Shown: piece after piece, positions 21,687-30,584 of the stretch
Layout: each line of letters starts with the position of its first letter
How positions within the stretch are numbered: position 1 is the first letter of the stretch
Origin: Schizophyllum amplum
Lineage: Eukaryota; Basidiomycota; Agaricomycetes; Agaricales; Schizophyllaceae
DNA length: 54,255 bases
Assembly: GCA_007026445.1 (NCBI GenBank)
Contig: VDMD01000145.1
Location: 1-54,255, forward strand
Reading direction: 5' to 3'
Notes under the pieces: model-generated
The model's input: the letters and a program-made list of their open reading frames with translations, nothing else
The model's database searches: none
Told to the model about the DNA's origin: nothing
Translations under genes and position numbers: made by a program

Positions 21687-22869
21687 ATGTCCTCCTACGA
21701 CGCCCTCCACCGGCAGTGCCGCACGCTAGAGAACCTATTCGATGCCAAGCTCACCTCCTTCTCACAACTCGCTTCTGCCATCGGTAGACCAGGGAATGAT
21801 GTAGAGGCGGACGGCGCACCATCACGCTGTGCTGACTTAGAGATGGAGCTCGAGGAGCTATTGGAGAAGGTGCGTGTGCATGCCTCACATTCCATCCCCA
21901 TCTGCACCTTCCCAAACCCCGCACTCGCACCTTCCCAAACCCCGCACTCGCACCCTCCCACTAACCCACCTCTAGCTCGAAGACAACAATGCACAACTTG
22001 CCGCGCTCTCTTCAACACCCGACGCCCTCTCGCCATCTATGCAGCGCACTGTGCAACGTCACCAGGAGCTCTGTCGCGACTATGCCCGCGACCTTCGTCG
22101 GACACGCGCGAGCGCACAGGCAGCGAGAGACCAGGCGAACCTGCTCTCCGGCGTACGGAACGACATACAGTGCGTCGGTGCAGACATTAGTCATCTTTGT
22201 AGCATCTGACTCCCCGACAGAGCATATAAATCTTCCGCTGCAGACTCTTTACTGGAAGAGCGCGGTCGCATCGACAGCTCACATCGCATGACAGACGACT
22301 TGATTGCGTGCGTTCTGTTCTTCCTATTTCTCGAAAGTGCTGTGTACTGATTCTAACAAACTCTTATTGACGCTACGCTCTTCCTTGCAATGGATGAACC
22401 CGCTTCACGACGTTCTCTGACACGCCATATGAATATCTTTCCTTCTACGCCACCTCACTCTCGCACATCCTCTACCATTGTACCTCCAATTTCCTGACTC
22501 TACTCCATCTCTCCGCCTCTCAGCCAAGCCTACGAAACTCGCGCCGACTTCTCGCGACAGCGCGCTTCATTAGTAGGCATAAGCTCCCGCATGCAAGGGG
22601 TTATTGGTGCGTGCCTTTCTCTCATTGTATGAGCGTCCTTCCTGGTGCATCTCTCTACCCACATTCTCCTCCCATTTGCTTCTGGTTTCTCCTATATCAT
22701 CCTTCCCAGCAATAGATCTGACTAACTCAATACTTCCCCTTCAGCCCAAATCCCCGGCATCAACCAGGTCATCGGTATGATCAAGTCTCGCCGCCGACGC
22801 GACGCTATTATTGTCGGGGCCATCATTGGCTTGTGCTTCGTTGGGTTAGTGAGCTATATGTGGAGTTAG
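21687..22869 (+). CDS. GOS1: Golgi Qb-SNARE Gos1 (GS28)
   Basis: Five exons (21687-21869, 21976-22169, 22221-22307, 22524-22606, 22745-22869) encode 223 residues. The N-terminal part (MSSYDALHRQCRTLENLFDAKL) matches the Gos1 Habc helix, followed by LEELLEK and QRHQELCRDYARDLRRTR. The SNARE motif covers roughly residues 135-195, from LLEERGRIDSSHRMTDDLI through SSRMQGVIAQIPGINQVIGMI. It is followed by KSRRRRD and a single C-terminal membrane anchor (AIIVGAIIGLCFVGLVSYMW). Gos1 acts in intra-Golgi and endosome-to-Golgi fusion with Sed5, Ykt6 and Sft1. The first intron contains a 23-bp tandem repeat. The length is normal for the family. Confidence 0.93.
21904..21960 (+). repeat. 23-bp tandem repeat inside GOS1 intron 1
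   Basis: The unit GCACCTTCCCAAACCCCGC plus ACTC occurs twice without change (21904-21926, 21927-21949), followed by a partial third copy. It lies between the donor at 21870 and the acceptor at 21974-21975 and lengthens that intron to 106 bases. Confidence 0.85.
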
Positions 22870-23198
22870 CGAGGAACGCAACGGTCGATGGAGCAGGGAA
22901 GGGGACGAGGACAGAGAGGGCTTCGCGAAGTTCGCCCGACCGCCTTCATGATGACCATACCCTGTCATCGGCTTATTTCTGTACATTATATTTCTGTGGA
23001 CACACACTTCGAACGACGGCATAGCGACATTGTAAGTTACATAAGTAGCGACGAAGTGAACTGAGAGCCGTGCGTTGCCGGAATTTGCCGATAACCACGT
23101 TGAACTCGGAGTCGTTTGTTTGCTTCCGCCATGGCTCAAGGCTGACATGCGCAATTGCAATCGAACGCGCTTGTCTCTGACCACAGTCGCGTCTTCAG
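22870..23198. other. Intergenic, nothing recognised
   Basis: This holds the 3' end of GOS1 and the promoter of TPR gene copy B. No TATA box, repeat or convincing small frame is seen. Confidence 0.35.
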
Positions 23199-25422
23199 AT
23201 GTCCGATAACACAGCGGACAAGCTTAAGAATGAGGGCAACGCGCTCTTCGCCCAAGGGAAATATGGCACAGCGGCGCTCAAGTACACCGAAGCCATTGAG
23301 CTCGACGAGAGCAATGCTATTCTGTATGCGAACAGAGCGCAATGCAGGTTGAAGTTGGAGATGTGGGTACCGGATATGACTCGCTGTGACATTGAATGTC
23401 CTCGCCGTCGCAGTGTGCCGATCTAACCCATAGGCAGGTATCTGGATGCCGCAAACGACGCCACAAAGGTTCGTCGAGCCTTTCGTCTGAATTTGGCCTG
23501 TCTAGTGAACTGAACATGCGTCCAACAGGCCGTTGACCTCAACCCAGCATATCCCAAAGCATGGGCGCGGCTCGCCACCGCGCATGACGTGAGACTCGGT
23601 ACCCTGCCTGTTCGCCGGTCACTCACCACATATATTTGCTCGCTCTTCGTGAATAGGCCCTTGGAAGCTATGATCGCAGCTCCACGCAATGGCGCAGGGC
23701 GTTGGACGCGCTTCCGGGGGCGAATCTCACACCGAGCGAACAGATGCAGAAGGGAGAGTACGAGGCGAAGCTCAAGGCAGCAGAGGCCAACCTCAAGGAC
23801 GCTCTGGAGAAGCTCAGGACGCCGGCTCCGCACGTTGCCTTGCTCGACGGCAACGAAGAGCCACCATGGGTCGTTGGACGTCGGCTCGTGCAGGGTTATG
23901 AGACTGCGCGAATACATTCCAGCGTCGGTTTCACCTTTGCATGCGCGCAATCGGCTTCACTGACTGGTTTACCCTCGTATAGGCTTTTATCATAACCGAA
24001 GCGTATGTTGTAGGTGCTGGTTCCGGTCGGCATCCTGTTGTCCTGATCAAACCTGCGCATAGATGTTCAAGCAGGGCCTCGACCTTACAAATAGCATGAA
24101 GCAATGGACGGACCCACAAACCGGACAGCTGCTGAGTGAGCCGAAGCTTGGGGTGTGTGAGCCGATTGTCTTCCGAGATTGTCTGTGAATGATTTCCACT
24201 CCCAGGCCATCGAGATGATCACCAATGGTATTCTACTGGACCGTCGCGCTGCTCATGATGAAGGCAGGTTCATGGAGCTCCTGAGCATACAACGTATGTG
24301 TGCGACACCAATACCTCCCTGTCTGCTCGAGCGATGATATGATTTCCAGTAAATCATGAGTGCAACACATTTGGGGCTTGGCCGAGCGACGGGCCAGATG
24401 CTATCATGCGCGAACTGCCGGGACGTATAGCTCGCGATGGCTGGCCCCGCACGCAGACCGCTCTCTCAATGACGCTCAGGTATAGCACCGTCTTCTGCAT
24501 CCAGCGCGAGGATTACTGACAACAAGATCGGCAGGGCCTGGATATTGCGCGGATGGCTGGGTGGCATCAACGGTCTCGGAGGAGGTCATCACGCTGAGGT
24601 GAAATTCATCAGCGGCGCGCTACAGGTCCTGGTTTGGGCCCGCGAGACGTACAAGGATTTCCCAACAAGCGAGAAAGGCGACATACTGGCGGACGCCTTC
24701 GTCATGCTTGTACGCAGGGCCCTTCTGGACGCGCTCCTTGCCGTGAGTCCACTATTCATGACCAAGGGTGATATACTGACGCCCCGCTCTCTTTGGTAGG
24801 CATATAAGGAAAAGCCTAGTCAAGACATTCTTGAAGATCTCCTCGAAGAAGCGGAAGAGGTCATGAATGCGGCGTCGAAGCTGGACCCGCCCCGCCCCAC
24901 TGATGGGCATGGGATTGGTCCATTCATTGGCTCCTACATGTATCCGCAGGCTCTTGCAATGGCGTACGTTCTTTTCCATCTAATGTACTCGCGACTGCTT
25001 GCAGTCGTACTGATGGTCCCGCAGTGCCATCGGTTTCTACCACGTCAAGCAAGCCGCACTAGCCACTTCTGAGGCGGATGCGCGGGACCACTGGAAGAAG
25101 GCTGCTGTTAATTACAAGCATGCATCGGAGGAGCTGCCCCCAGACGACGAGATCTACGTTTGTACGTCGTCTGTGCGCTCAAGACCCGGGGAGATGCTGA
25201 CGCGAGATCACAGGGTATCTTCACCAAACACTCGAATACATGCATAAGGCCGGCGCGCCAGAGGCCGCGCAGCTTCCCATTTTTAACAGCGTCCGGGAGA
25301 GCGTTCCCAAGGCGAAAGAACTCTGGCATGCATCGGCTACTTCAAAGGAGGGAATGATTGATCTGTATAACATGTACATCGACGAGGAAGCGAAGTACCG
25401 ACAACAGGGTCAGGTGGCGTAA
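23199..25422 (+). CDS. TPR-domain protein, copy B (complete)
   Basis: About 11 exons, the first ones 23199-23362, 23438-23468, 23529-23588 and 23657-23927, encode roughly 500 residues. Residues 1-110 form tetratricopeptide repeats: NEGNALFAQGKYGTAALKYT then EAIELDESNAILYANRAQC, and AVDLNPAYPKAWARLATAHD with an alanine-rich partner helix. The rest is a helical C-terminal region of unknown type with MFKQGLDLTNSM, AWILRGWLGGINGLGGGHH, EEAEEVM and YHVKQAALATSEADA. The gene resembles a family common in Agaricomycetes, where the TPR part is like that of Hsp90/Hsp70 co-chaperones, but I cannot name a function. Its C-terminal half is duplicated at the left edge of the window (1-856). U1 copy B lies just downstream. 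Confidence 0.85.
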
Positions 25423-25568
25423 CTGTGTATGCCCTTTGTATGCCTCGATGCCAGATTATTTCTTGATCATCTTCCGCTCTATAAGTTCTCATAGTCAATG
25501 TCGTCTTCAAGTTGAAAGTTCAAGCTGATGATAATGTGGGGCGCGCCCACCGACCGCAAACATCCGGT

Positions 25569-25645
25569 ACACGCCCCCAACACGCTGCCTGGTCCGTGCG
25601 TCCCTCAGGAAGTACATAACCCATTCTCCTTCACCTGAGCAACTC
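25569..25645 (+). promoter_or_regulatory. U1 snRNA promoter, copy B
   Basis: The ACACGCCCCCA...GTCCGTGCGTC block begins 77 bases and TACATAA begins 33 bases before the U1 start, exactly as upstream of copy A. CACCTGAGCAACTC directly precedes the RNA and matches copy A at 13 of 14 positions. Confidence 0.6.
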
Positions 25646-25817
25646 ATACTTACCTTGATGGCATCTGCCCCTTCATGTATCTGGGCAGGTGGTGCGTGGG
25701 GGTTCTCCATAGCACGGCGACCCTGTCCTCAGGGAAAGCCTGCGCATTGTATGGGCTTCGGCTCATGCACCGTCTCAATATTTCCCCGTCCCGCTCCGGC
25801 CACTCTGGCTGGGCGGG
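25646..25817 (+). ncRNA. U1 spliceosomal snRNA, copy B
   Basis: This is the second U1 gene, with the same ATACTTACCT start, helix H, internal hairpins including the TTCG tetraloop stem, CAATATTTCC at the Sm position and GC-rich terminal hairpin as copy A. The only difference over about 171 bases is one extra G in a run (five instead of four) in the second hairpin. Flanking sequence away from the shared promoter elements and the 3' block has diverged, so the RNA is under selection or being homogenised by gene conversion. Confidence 0.8.
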
Positions 25818-25857
25818 CTCTTTTGCGTTAGGGGCATAGGTGTAACCCTAACCCTAA
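25818..25857 (+). promoter_or_regulatory. U1 copy B 3' flank with telomere-like block
   Basis: TTTTGCGTTAGG follows the terminal hairpin and GTGTAACCCTAACCCTAA occupies 25840-25857. GTTAGGG and CCCTAAC form a 7-bp stem here, against 6 bp (GTTAGG/CCTAAC) in copy A, so the pairing is kept while the loop between differs. Confidence 0.5.
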
Positions 25858-26242
25858 ATTGCGAAGAGGGGAGGTAATCCTTCTGTTGATTACTATTTAG
25901 TAGTGTAGGCGTTATCGGTGAAGTTGCCTTTTCCAGCGATGCACCTTTGCCCACTGTGATTCATTCAGACTGCCAGCACCAACTTGAACAAGAATACCGC
26001 GCCGCTGATGCCGACGACGAACGCGTACGAAGCTCTAGCGAGAAGCCGTGCAAACGGACCGGTCTATGGGCCGGTGCTAGTTATCGCGGCGGCAAACGTC
26101 GGTCCCTGCGGCAAAAAATGCCGTGGAAGGCGCCTATATTTCCTCCACCTCCCCCGTACTTGTCTTCGCATTTGCTTGGGGCTTGCACGTACTTTGTCCA
26201 CACCGGGAACCACAACAATCACTACTCTTTGCAACTGTCCAC
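25858..26242. other. Promoter region of the 2OG oxygenase gene
   Basis: A CCTATATTTCC element lies at about 26132-26142, roughly 105 bases before the ATG at 26243. Otherwise no feature is recognised in this 385-base gap. Confidence 0.35.
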
Positions 26243-27475
26243 ATGCCGCGACCCGTTCCCAAGATCTCCCTGCGCGACTTCGCGGTGCGCCGTGCTGAGA
26301 TCGGCGCGCAGATCATCGACGCGGCGGAGAACGTTGGCTTCTTCATTCTCGTCGATCAAGCGAGCCCCAGCAAACAGGATATAGAGGAGATGTTCGAGTT
26401 GTCGTGAGTCTTCACGTCGGAGATCGACGATTCAGTCGGCGCTGACGACACATGCTTGCTTCTAGGACACGGTTCTTCGCACTGCCAGATGAGATCAAGA
26501 GTCGCTGGCCGTTTGTGCGGGAGAAAAACACGGGATGGGAGCGCGACGCGCAAGTACGGCCTTCCACCGGTGTAGCGGGTGAGTTTTTCGCAGCTGCTAC
26601 ATACATAGCTATGCTTGTGATAATAACGGCCGTTAGATCCCAAGGAGTCCCTTCAGCTCCAGTGGTTCCGCCGCTCCTCCTACTGGCCGCACGATCTCCC
26701 CGGTCTACCTGAATTTGAGGATCGCGTAGCGCGCTTCCACTCGCAAATTCACGACCTTTCCATGGAGATCCTATCCTTCTTCGCTGTCGCCCTCGGACAC
26801 CCCGCCGACTATTTCCGCACTGCGCACGAGCTTGAGCACGGCGACGCGCTCTCGACGCTGCGACTTCTGCGTTACCATGCAAAGGATAGCAGCACGCCTG
26901 CGGTCTCGCCTCCGAATGGGAAGGAACCAATGCGCGCAGGGGCGCACGCGGACTTCGACGTGTTAACGCTGCTGTTCCAGCAGACCGGGGGTGACGGGCT
27001 TGAAGTGCTCCCGGGACGCGAGGCGCACGGGACGTTCGACACGCTCCATAGCACGACCATGAGCGGCAGCGGTCCGGCAGCGAAAGGGGAGGCGGAATGG
27101 ACGCCAGTCCCTGCCAGCACGGGCGAGATCACGGTGAACATCGGGGACATGCTTATGGCGTGGAGCGAAGACCGATTCAAGAGTCTCATCCACCGCGTAC
27201 GTATGCCAGCTCCGGGACAGAGTGGCAAACCGCGAAACAGCATCGCGTGAGTGACCTCAATCGATATATGCATTGTTCATATTTGCTGACTTGCCATGCT
27301 CCTCAGCTACTTCAACCAGCCGCGCCCGCAGGTCATTGTGCAAGGTCCGACAGGAAAATACGCGCCTTTGACCGCGCAGGAGTACATCTTGAACGCCATG
27401 CACAAGTACTACGCGGCCACGCAGGAGGCGGAGCGGAAGGAAGAGAAGACGCCCATGATCGCGGCGGCAGCCTGA
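26243..27475 (+). CDS. 2-oxoglutarate/Fe(II) dioxygenase, isopenicillin-N-synthase-like
   Basis: Four exons (26243-26403, 26466-26578, 26637-27246, 27307-27475) encode 350 residues, a normal length for the family. The N-terminal DIOX_N part has VPKISLRDFAV and NVGFFILVDQ. The iron ligands are the HxD in RAGAHADFDVLTLLFQ (near residue 210) and the later His in SLIHRVRMP. The 2-oxoglutarate-binding arginine lies in KPRNSIAYF (RxS). ITVNIGDMLMAWS is the usual strand before the second His. Such enzymes hydroxylate or oxidise small molecules. Here the lack of a biosynthetic neighbour and the closeness to housekeeping genes give no hint of the substrate. The start at 26243 lies directly before the conserved N-terminal block. 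Confidence 0.9.
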
Positions 27476-27592
27476 GACGTATGCTTCAGATATGAATGCA
27501 TACATGCTGTATAGACGCTATATATGATGCATCCTTGTATTTTTTAGACTTCCTGTGGTAAACGCGATTGCGTAGGAAATCCGAACACTTAT

Positions 27593-27637
27593 CACGTGCC
27601 TACTGCCATTCCAATCAAGCACGTGATCTAGCACGTG
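27593..27637. promoter_or_regulatory. Three CACGTG (E-box) sites
   Basis: CACGTG occurs at 27593-27598, 27620-27625 and 27632-27637, twice as CACGTGAT. bHLH factors such as Cbf1 bind this word. The cluster lies 120-160 bases after the oxygenase stop codon and not close to any start codon I can call, so its target is unclear. Confidence 0.4.
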
Positions 27638-28686
27638 ATACTGTTCAAATCGCGTCAACATCGCGAGCTCGTTGGCCATCGGGAGGGCACAAGCTTCGTT
27701 GGAGATAGGTTGGAGATGACAAGGGTGAGGTAGGCTCGGCGCAAGCCCCCTGGCGGCGACTGCCGTCACCTTCGCCAGAAGGGGCTTGCTCAAAGATCAC
27801 GATTGATGCGGGTACATTCGCGAGGCTGCTCAAGCCTTTTCTAATGGCCGATTGACCCAAATAAAAATGCAATATGTAGCTATGATACACTACTACAGGC
27901 CTAAGAAAGCAGACAATCAAGCGACGCCCGTTGTCTTGCTCGACGGCATCTTTAACTGCTGTCACACACTGACGAGCCGTTCGGGCTAATGCAACATGTG
28001 GCGTATGCATGGCGCTCCCGTTGTCGGATATGTGCTTCAGTGCTATGAGTAGAGTACAAATCACCCTTGCTTTTGACCATATCAGCCTTCTCTGCTTTGG
28101 AAGACGGCGCACAATGGCAGGTGTTACACCGTGTGACCGCATTTCGAACCGTGGGAAATCGAACTTGCACTCTCGCTCGAAGGCGGTCACCCGCGCTGCA
28201 TCCTTATTCATGGTGACAGACTCGTCCTCAACAGTCTCAATGCTCCTAGTTGGCAATACAGTGGTGTTCCCGAGCCGCATCCCCCCAAGAACTTTGTAAA
28301 TCTTACCGGGGGGCCTCGTTCCGCCCTAGGGGTCAAAATAATACTTTTGCCCAGTGTTGTGCGAGTTGTTCGCGCGTCCGTACTCTAATCAGATGTAAAA
28401 AAAGCCCTTAATTCCTCCAAGATGTATCCCCAATATAATATTTACGTTCTGCATTTTTCCCGGAGCGATGAAGTCAGTTGTCGTTTATTCTTCCACAGGG
28501 GCAAAGATCTCACGAAGCCCCATTTCACAGCTTATTTACGGTGCAATAAGATACAGGGAGTATGGCAAAACTTCACAGAGCGACGAGGATGGATCTGAAG
28601 TGTTGGTATGCGAGGTGCCAAGGCGCGGCTGCACGTCGTTGCAGGGATATGGCGGACCGATTGTACCCACCGATTTCGTGATGTTT

Positions 28687-28783
28687 GAGCAAGCCCCTCT
28701 GCTCGCGGCACTCGCGGAGGTAAATTAAATACCCAAATCGGGTATTTAACTCGCGTGGCCCGCGTGGCGGAGGGGCTTGATCC
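28687..28783. repeat. Long imperfect inverted repeat (hairpin)
   Basis: A perfect core, TTAAATACCC (28725-28734) and GGGTATTTAA (28740-28749), is separated by AAATC. The arms extend imperfectly outwards, with CAAGCCCCTC on the left and GAGGGGCTTG on the right, giving arms of about 45 bases. A segment sharing TTTGAGCAAGCCCC lies inverted at 27781-27820. Confidence 0.75.
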
Positions 28784-29200
28784 GAACCTAAGGGTGAGGT
28801 GTGACAGACCCGTGGGTAGCGTCTCTTCGTGCAGTCTGAACCAATGGCAAGGCTTTCTTCAGAACGCGCGATAGAACACACATACGCATGCGGCATGACT
28901 GGCGCTACATGGACCCTAAAGCCGAAGCCAAGCACCGGGTCCGGTGCAACATGTAGCCCGAGAGACGAAAACGATCAGTCGGCAGCGCAGGATCGAGGTG
29001 CAGGCAGGCAGGTGATGAATAACAGGGCCAAGGTAAAGCGTGTACAGGTAGAGCAGGCTGTAGGGAAAACGGAGTACCGCGACAGCGATGATTACAGATG
29101 TTAATACAGTGCATAATGTAATATAGCGCGATAGCAACCCGGGCATTACGCGATTAAAGACTAGACCATAGGAGCGCACCGCCAGATGGCACTCATGTCG

Positions 29201-30584
29201 TCAAATGGGTCCTCTGGAGCGATCGTCAGCTACTGGCGACAGCCGCGAACAAGATATTTGCTCACCGAAGTCCTCCGTCACCCGCAAGTCAATGTCCCTC
29301 GGAAGCAAGGATGCGAACTTGTGATTCACGTGGTGCGTGACCTGTGCCAACGCCCCCTCGTCTGCGTCATCGTCCGCGCTCGAGAGCTGGAAGTCGATGT
29401 GGCGCAGCGCAGGAAAGCGCTCGCGTGCGAGCAGCCCACATATCCGCGCCCAGATGTCGTGCATGAGGACGTCCGTGTAGTCGAGCTCCTGATCCTCGAC
29501 GCGGAGGATGATGGTGAGTGTCTCGAGCGCTGCGGCGGGAGCGAGCGTGAAAGTCTGCAGCAGGGTGTCCATCCAAGCGAGTGGTGCGAGCGGGCCCAGA
29601 GGGTGGAGCTTGCCATCCTCTGGTTCCTCCTCTTCTGCGATGGGGAGGGAGAGGACGAGGCGGCGGAGATGGGGAAGGCGAGAGAGATTGAGAATGTTCT
29701 GAATGTAGCCGAACGAGCCTGTGGGGTATGTGTCAGCAAAGGGGCCCGAGGTAGAAGAAGGGTATGGACGCACGGAGATCGGTTGTGTCGAGTGCTAGGT
29801 ACTGGAGGGAGGGGGCGGTAGCGTCGAGAAGACGCTGTGCGAGCGCGAAGTCGACGGTACCCCACATCTGTAGGGAGAAGCGGGTGACGGTGGAGAGGTC
29901 GAAGGGGGCCTGGGGATGTGTGAGCCAGGCAACGAGGGTCTCGAAGCAGGAGTGTGTGGTCCAGGAGCAGGTGCCGACGCAGAGTGCAAGGCTCTCGAGG
30001 CGTGCGGGACGACCGCGAGGGCGGGGGGCGAGACCCGAGGAGCGATCGAAGGCAATGGAGCCCATGCCGGATAGGCGTAGGTCACGGAGGGCCTCGCAGC
30101 GGTCGAAGAGCTCGACAGGGATCTCTCGGACGCCGGCGAGATGGACGGTGGTGAGGGTGGCGGAGGCGAAGAGCGCGGCTAGGGCGGGGGCGAGTTGCGA
30201 GGGGAAGGGTAGGGAGCGGGATGCGAGGGCGAATGCACGGACGGCGGGGAGGCAGTGAAGTACGACGGGGAGCGCGGGCTCGTCGACGACCCAGCGTCGA
30301 CCGCTGAGTGCGTCACCGGCGGGTACATCGTCGATGTGGATGGCGCGCACATACGGGTTGATGCGCGGCCATGGCCAGAGGAGGTTGGCGAGCCGGCGGC
30401 AGGCTAGCGTGGCCTCCGGGCCGAGATGAATGTTTGCAAAGAGGTGTTTGCGGGCGAGGGGGAGCATACCGCGGCAGACGAGTGTGCACGCGCGGAGGGC
30501 GGGGGCGTCATCGCTGAGCTCGGTGACGATCGCGTCGAAGAGCTCGAGGGGCATGTAGCAGGCCATTGCGTGCACGCCCAGCAC
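29201..30584 (-). CDS. F-box protein
   Basis: Two exons, 30584-29774 and 29718-29201, encode about 442 residues. The N-terminus carries an F-box of the basidiomycete type (MPLELFDAIVTEL, then LRACTLVCRGMLPLARKHLF), which normally binds Skp1 in an SCF ubiquitin ligase. The rest is leucine-rich with repeated strand-helix segments (LTTVHLAGVREIPVELF, LRDLRLSGM, LQYLALDTTDL, LPHLRRLVLSLP, LETLTIILR) resembling degenerate leucine-rich repeats that select the substrate. The 55-base intron at 29773-29719 restores TTDL|RSFGYIQNIL. Such genes are highly expanded in Agaricomycetes, so the target cannot be inferred. Either of the two closely spaced Met residues before MPLELF could be the start. Confidence 0.82.

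Larger units (their letters stand above)
27476..29200. other. Repeat-bearing intergenic region
   Basis: This 1.7-kb gap between the oxygenase and the F-box gene has no gene I can support. Frames of 200 residues or fewer exist on both strands but lack family features. It holds a cluster of three CACGTG words (27593-27637), a long imperfect hairpin (28687-28783) and a related segment in opposite orientation at about 27781-27820, which suggests remains of a mobile element. Confidence 0.45.

Noticed and set aside
25507..25710. Minus-strand frame overlapping U1 copy B, with an apparent perfect GTAAGTAT donor
   Set aside because: The donor-like word is simply the complement of the U1 5' end. The plus-strand fold, shared promoter and identical copy at 15551 explain the conservation better than a coding exon.
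27645..28280. 211-codon minus-strand open frame
   Set aside because: No domain, no codon pattern like its neighbours, and it overlaps repeat-like sequence.
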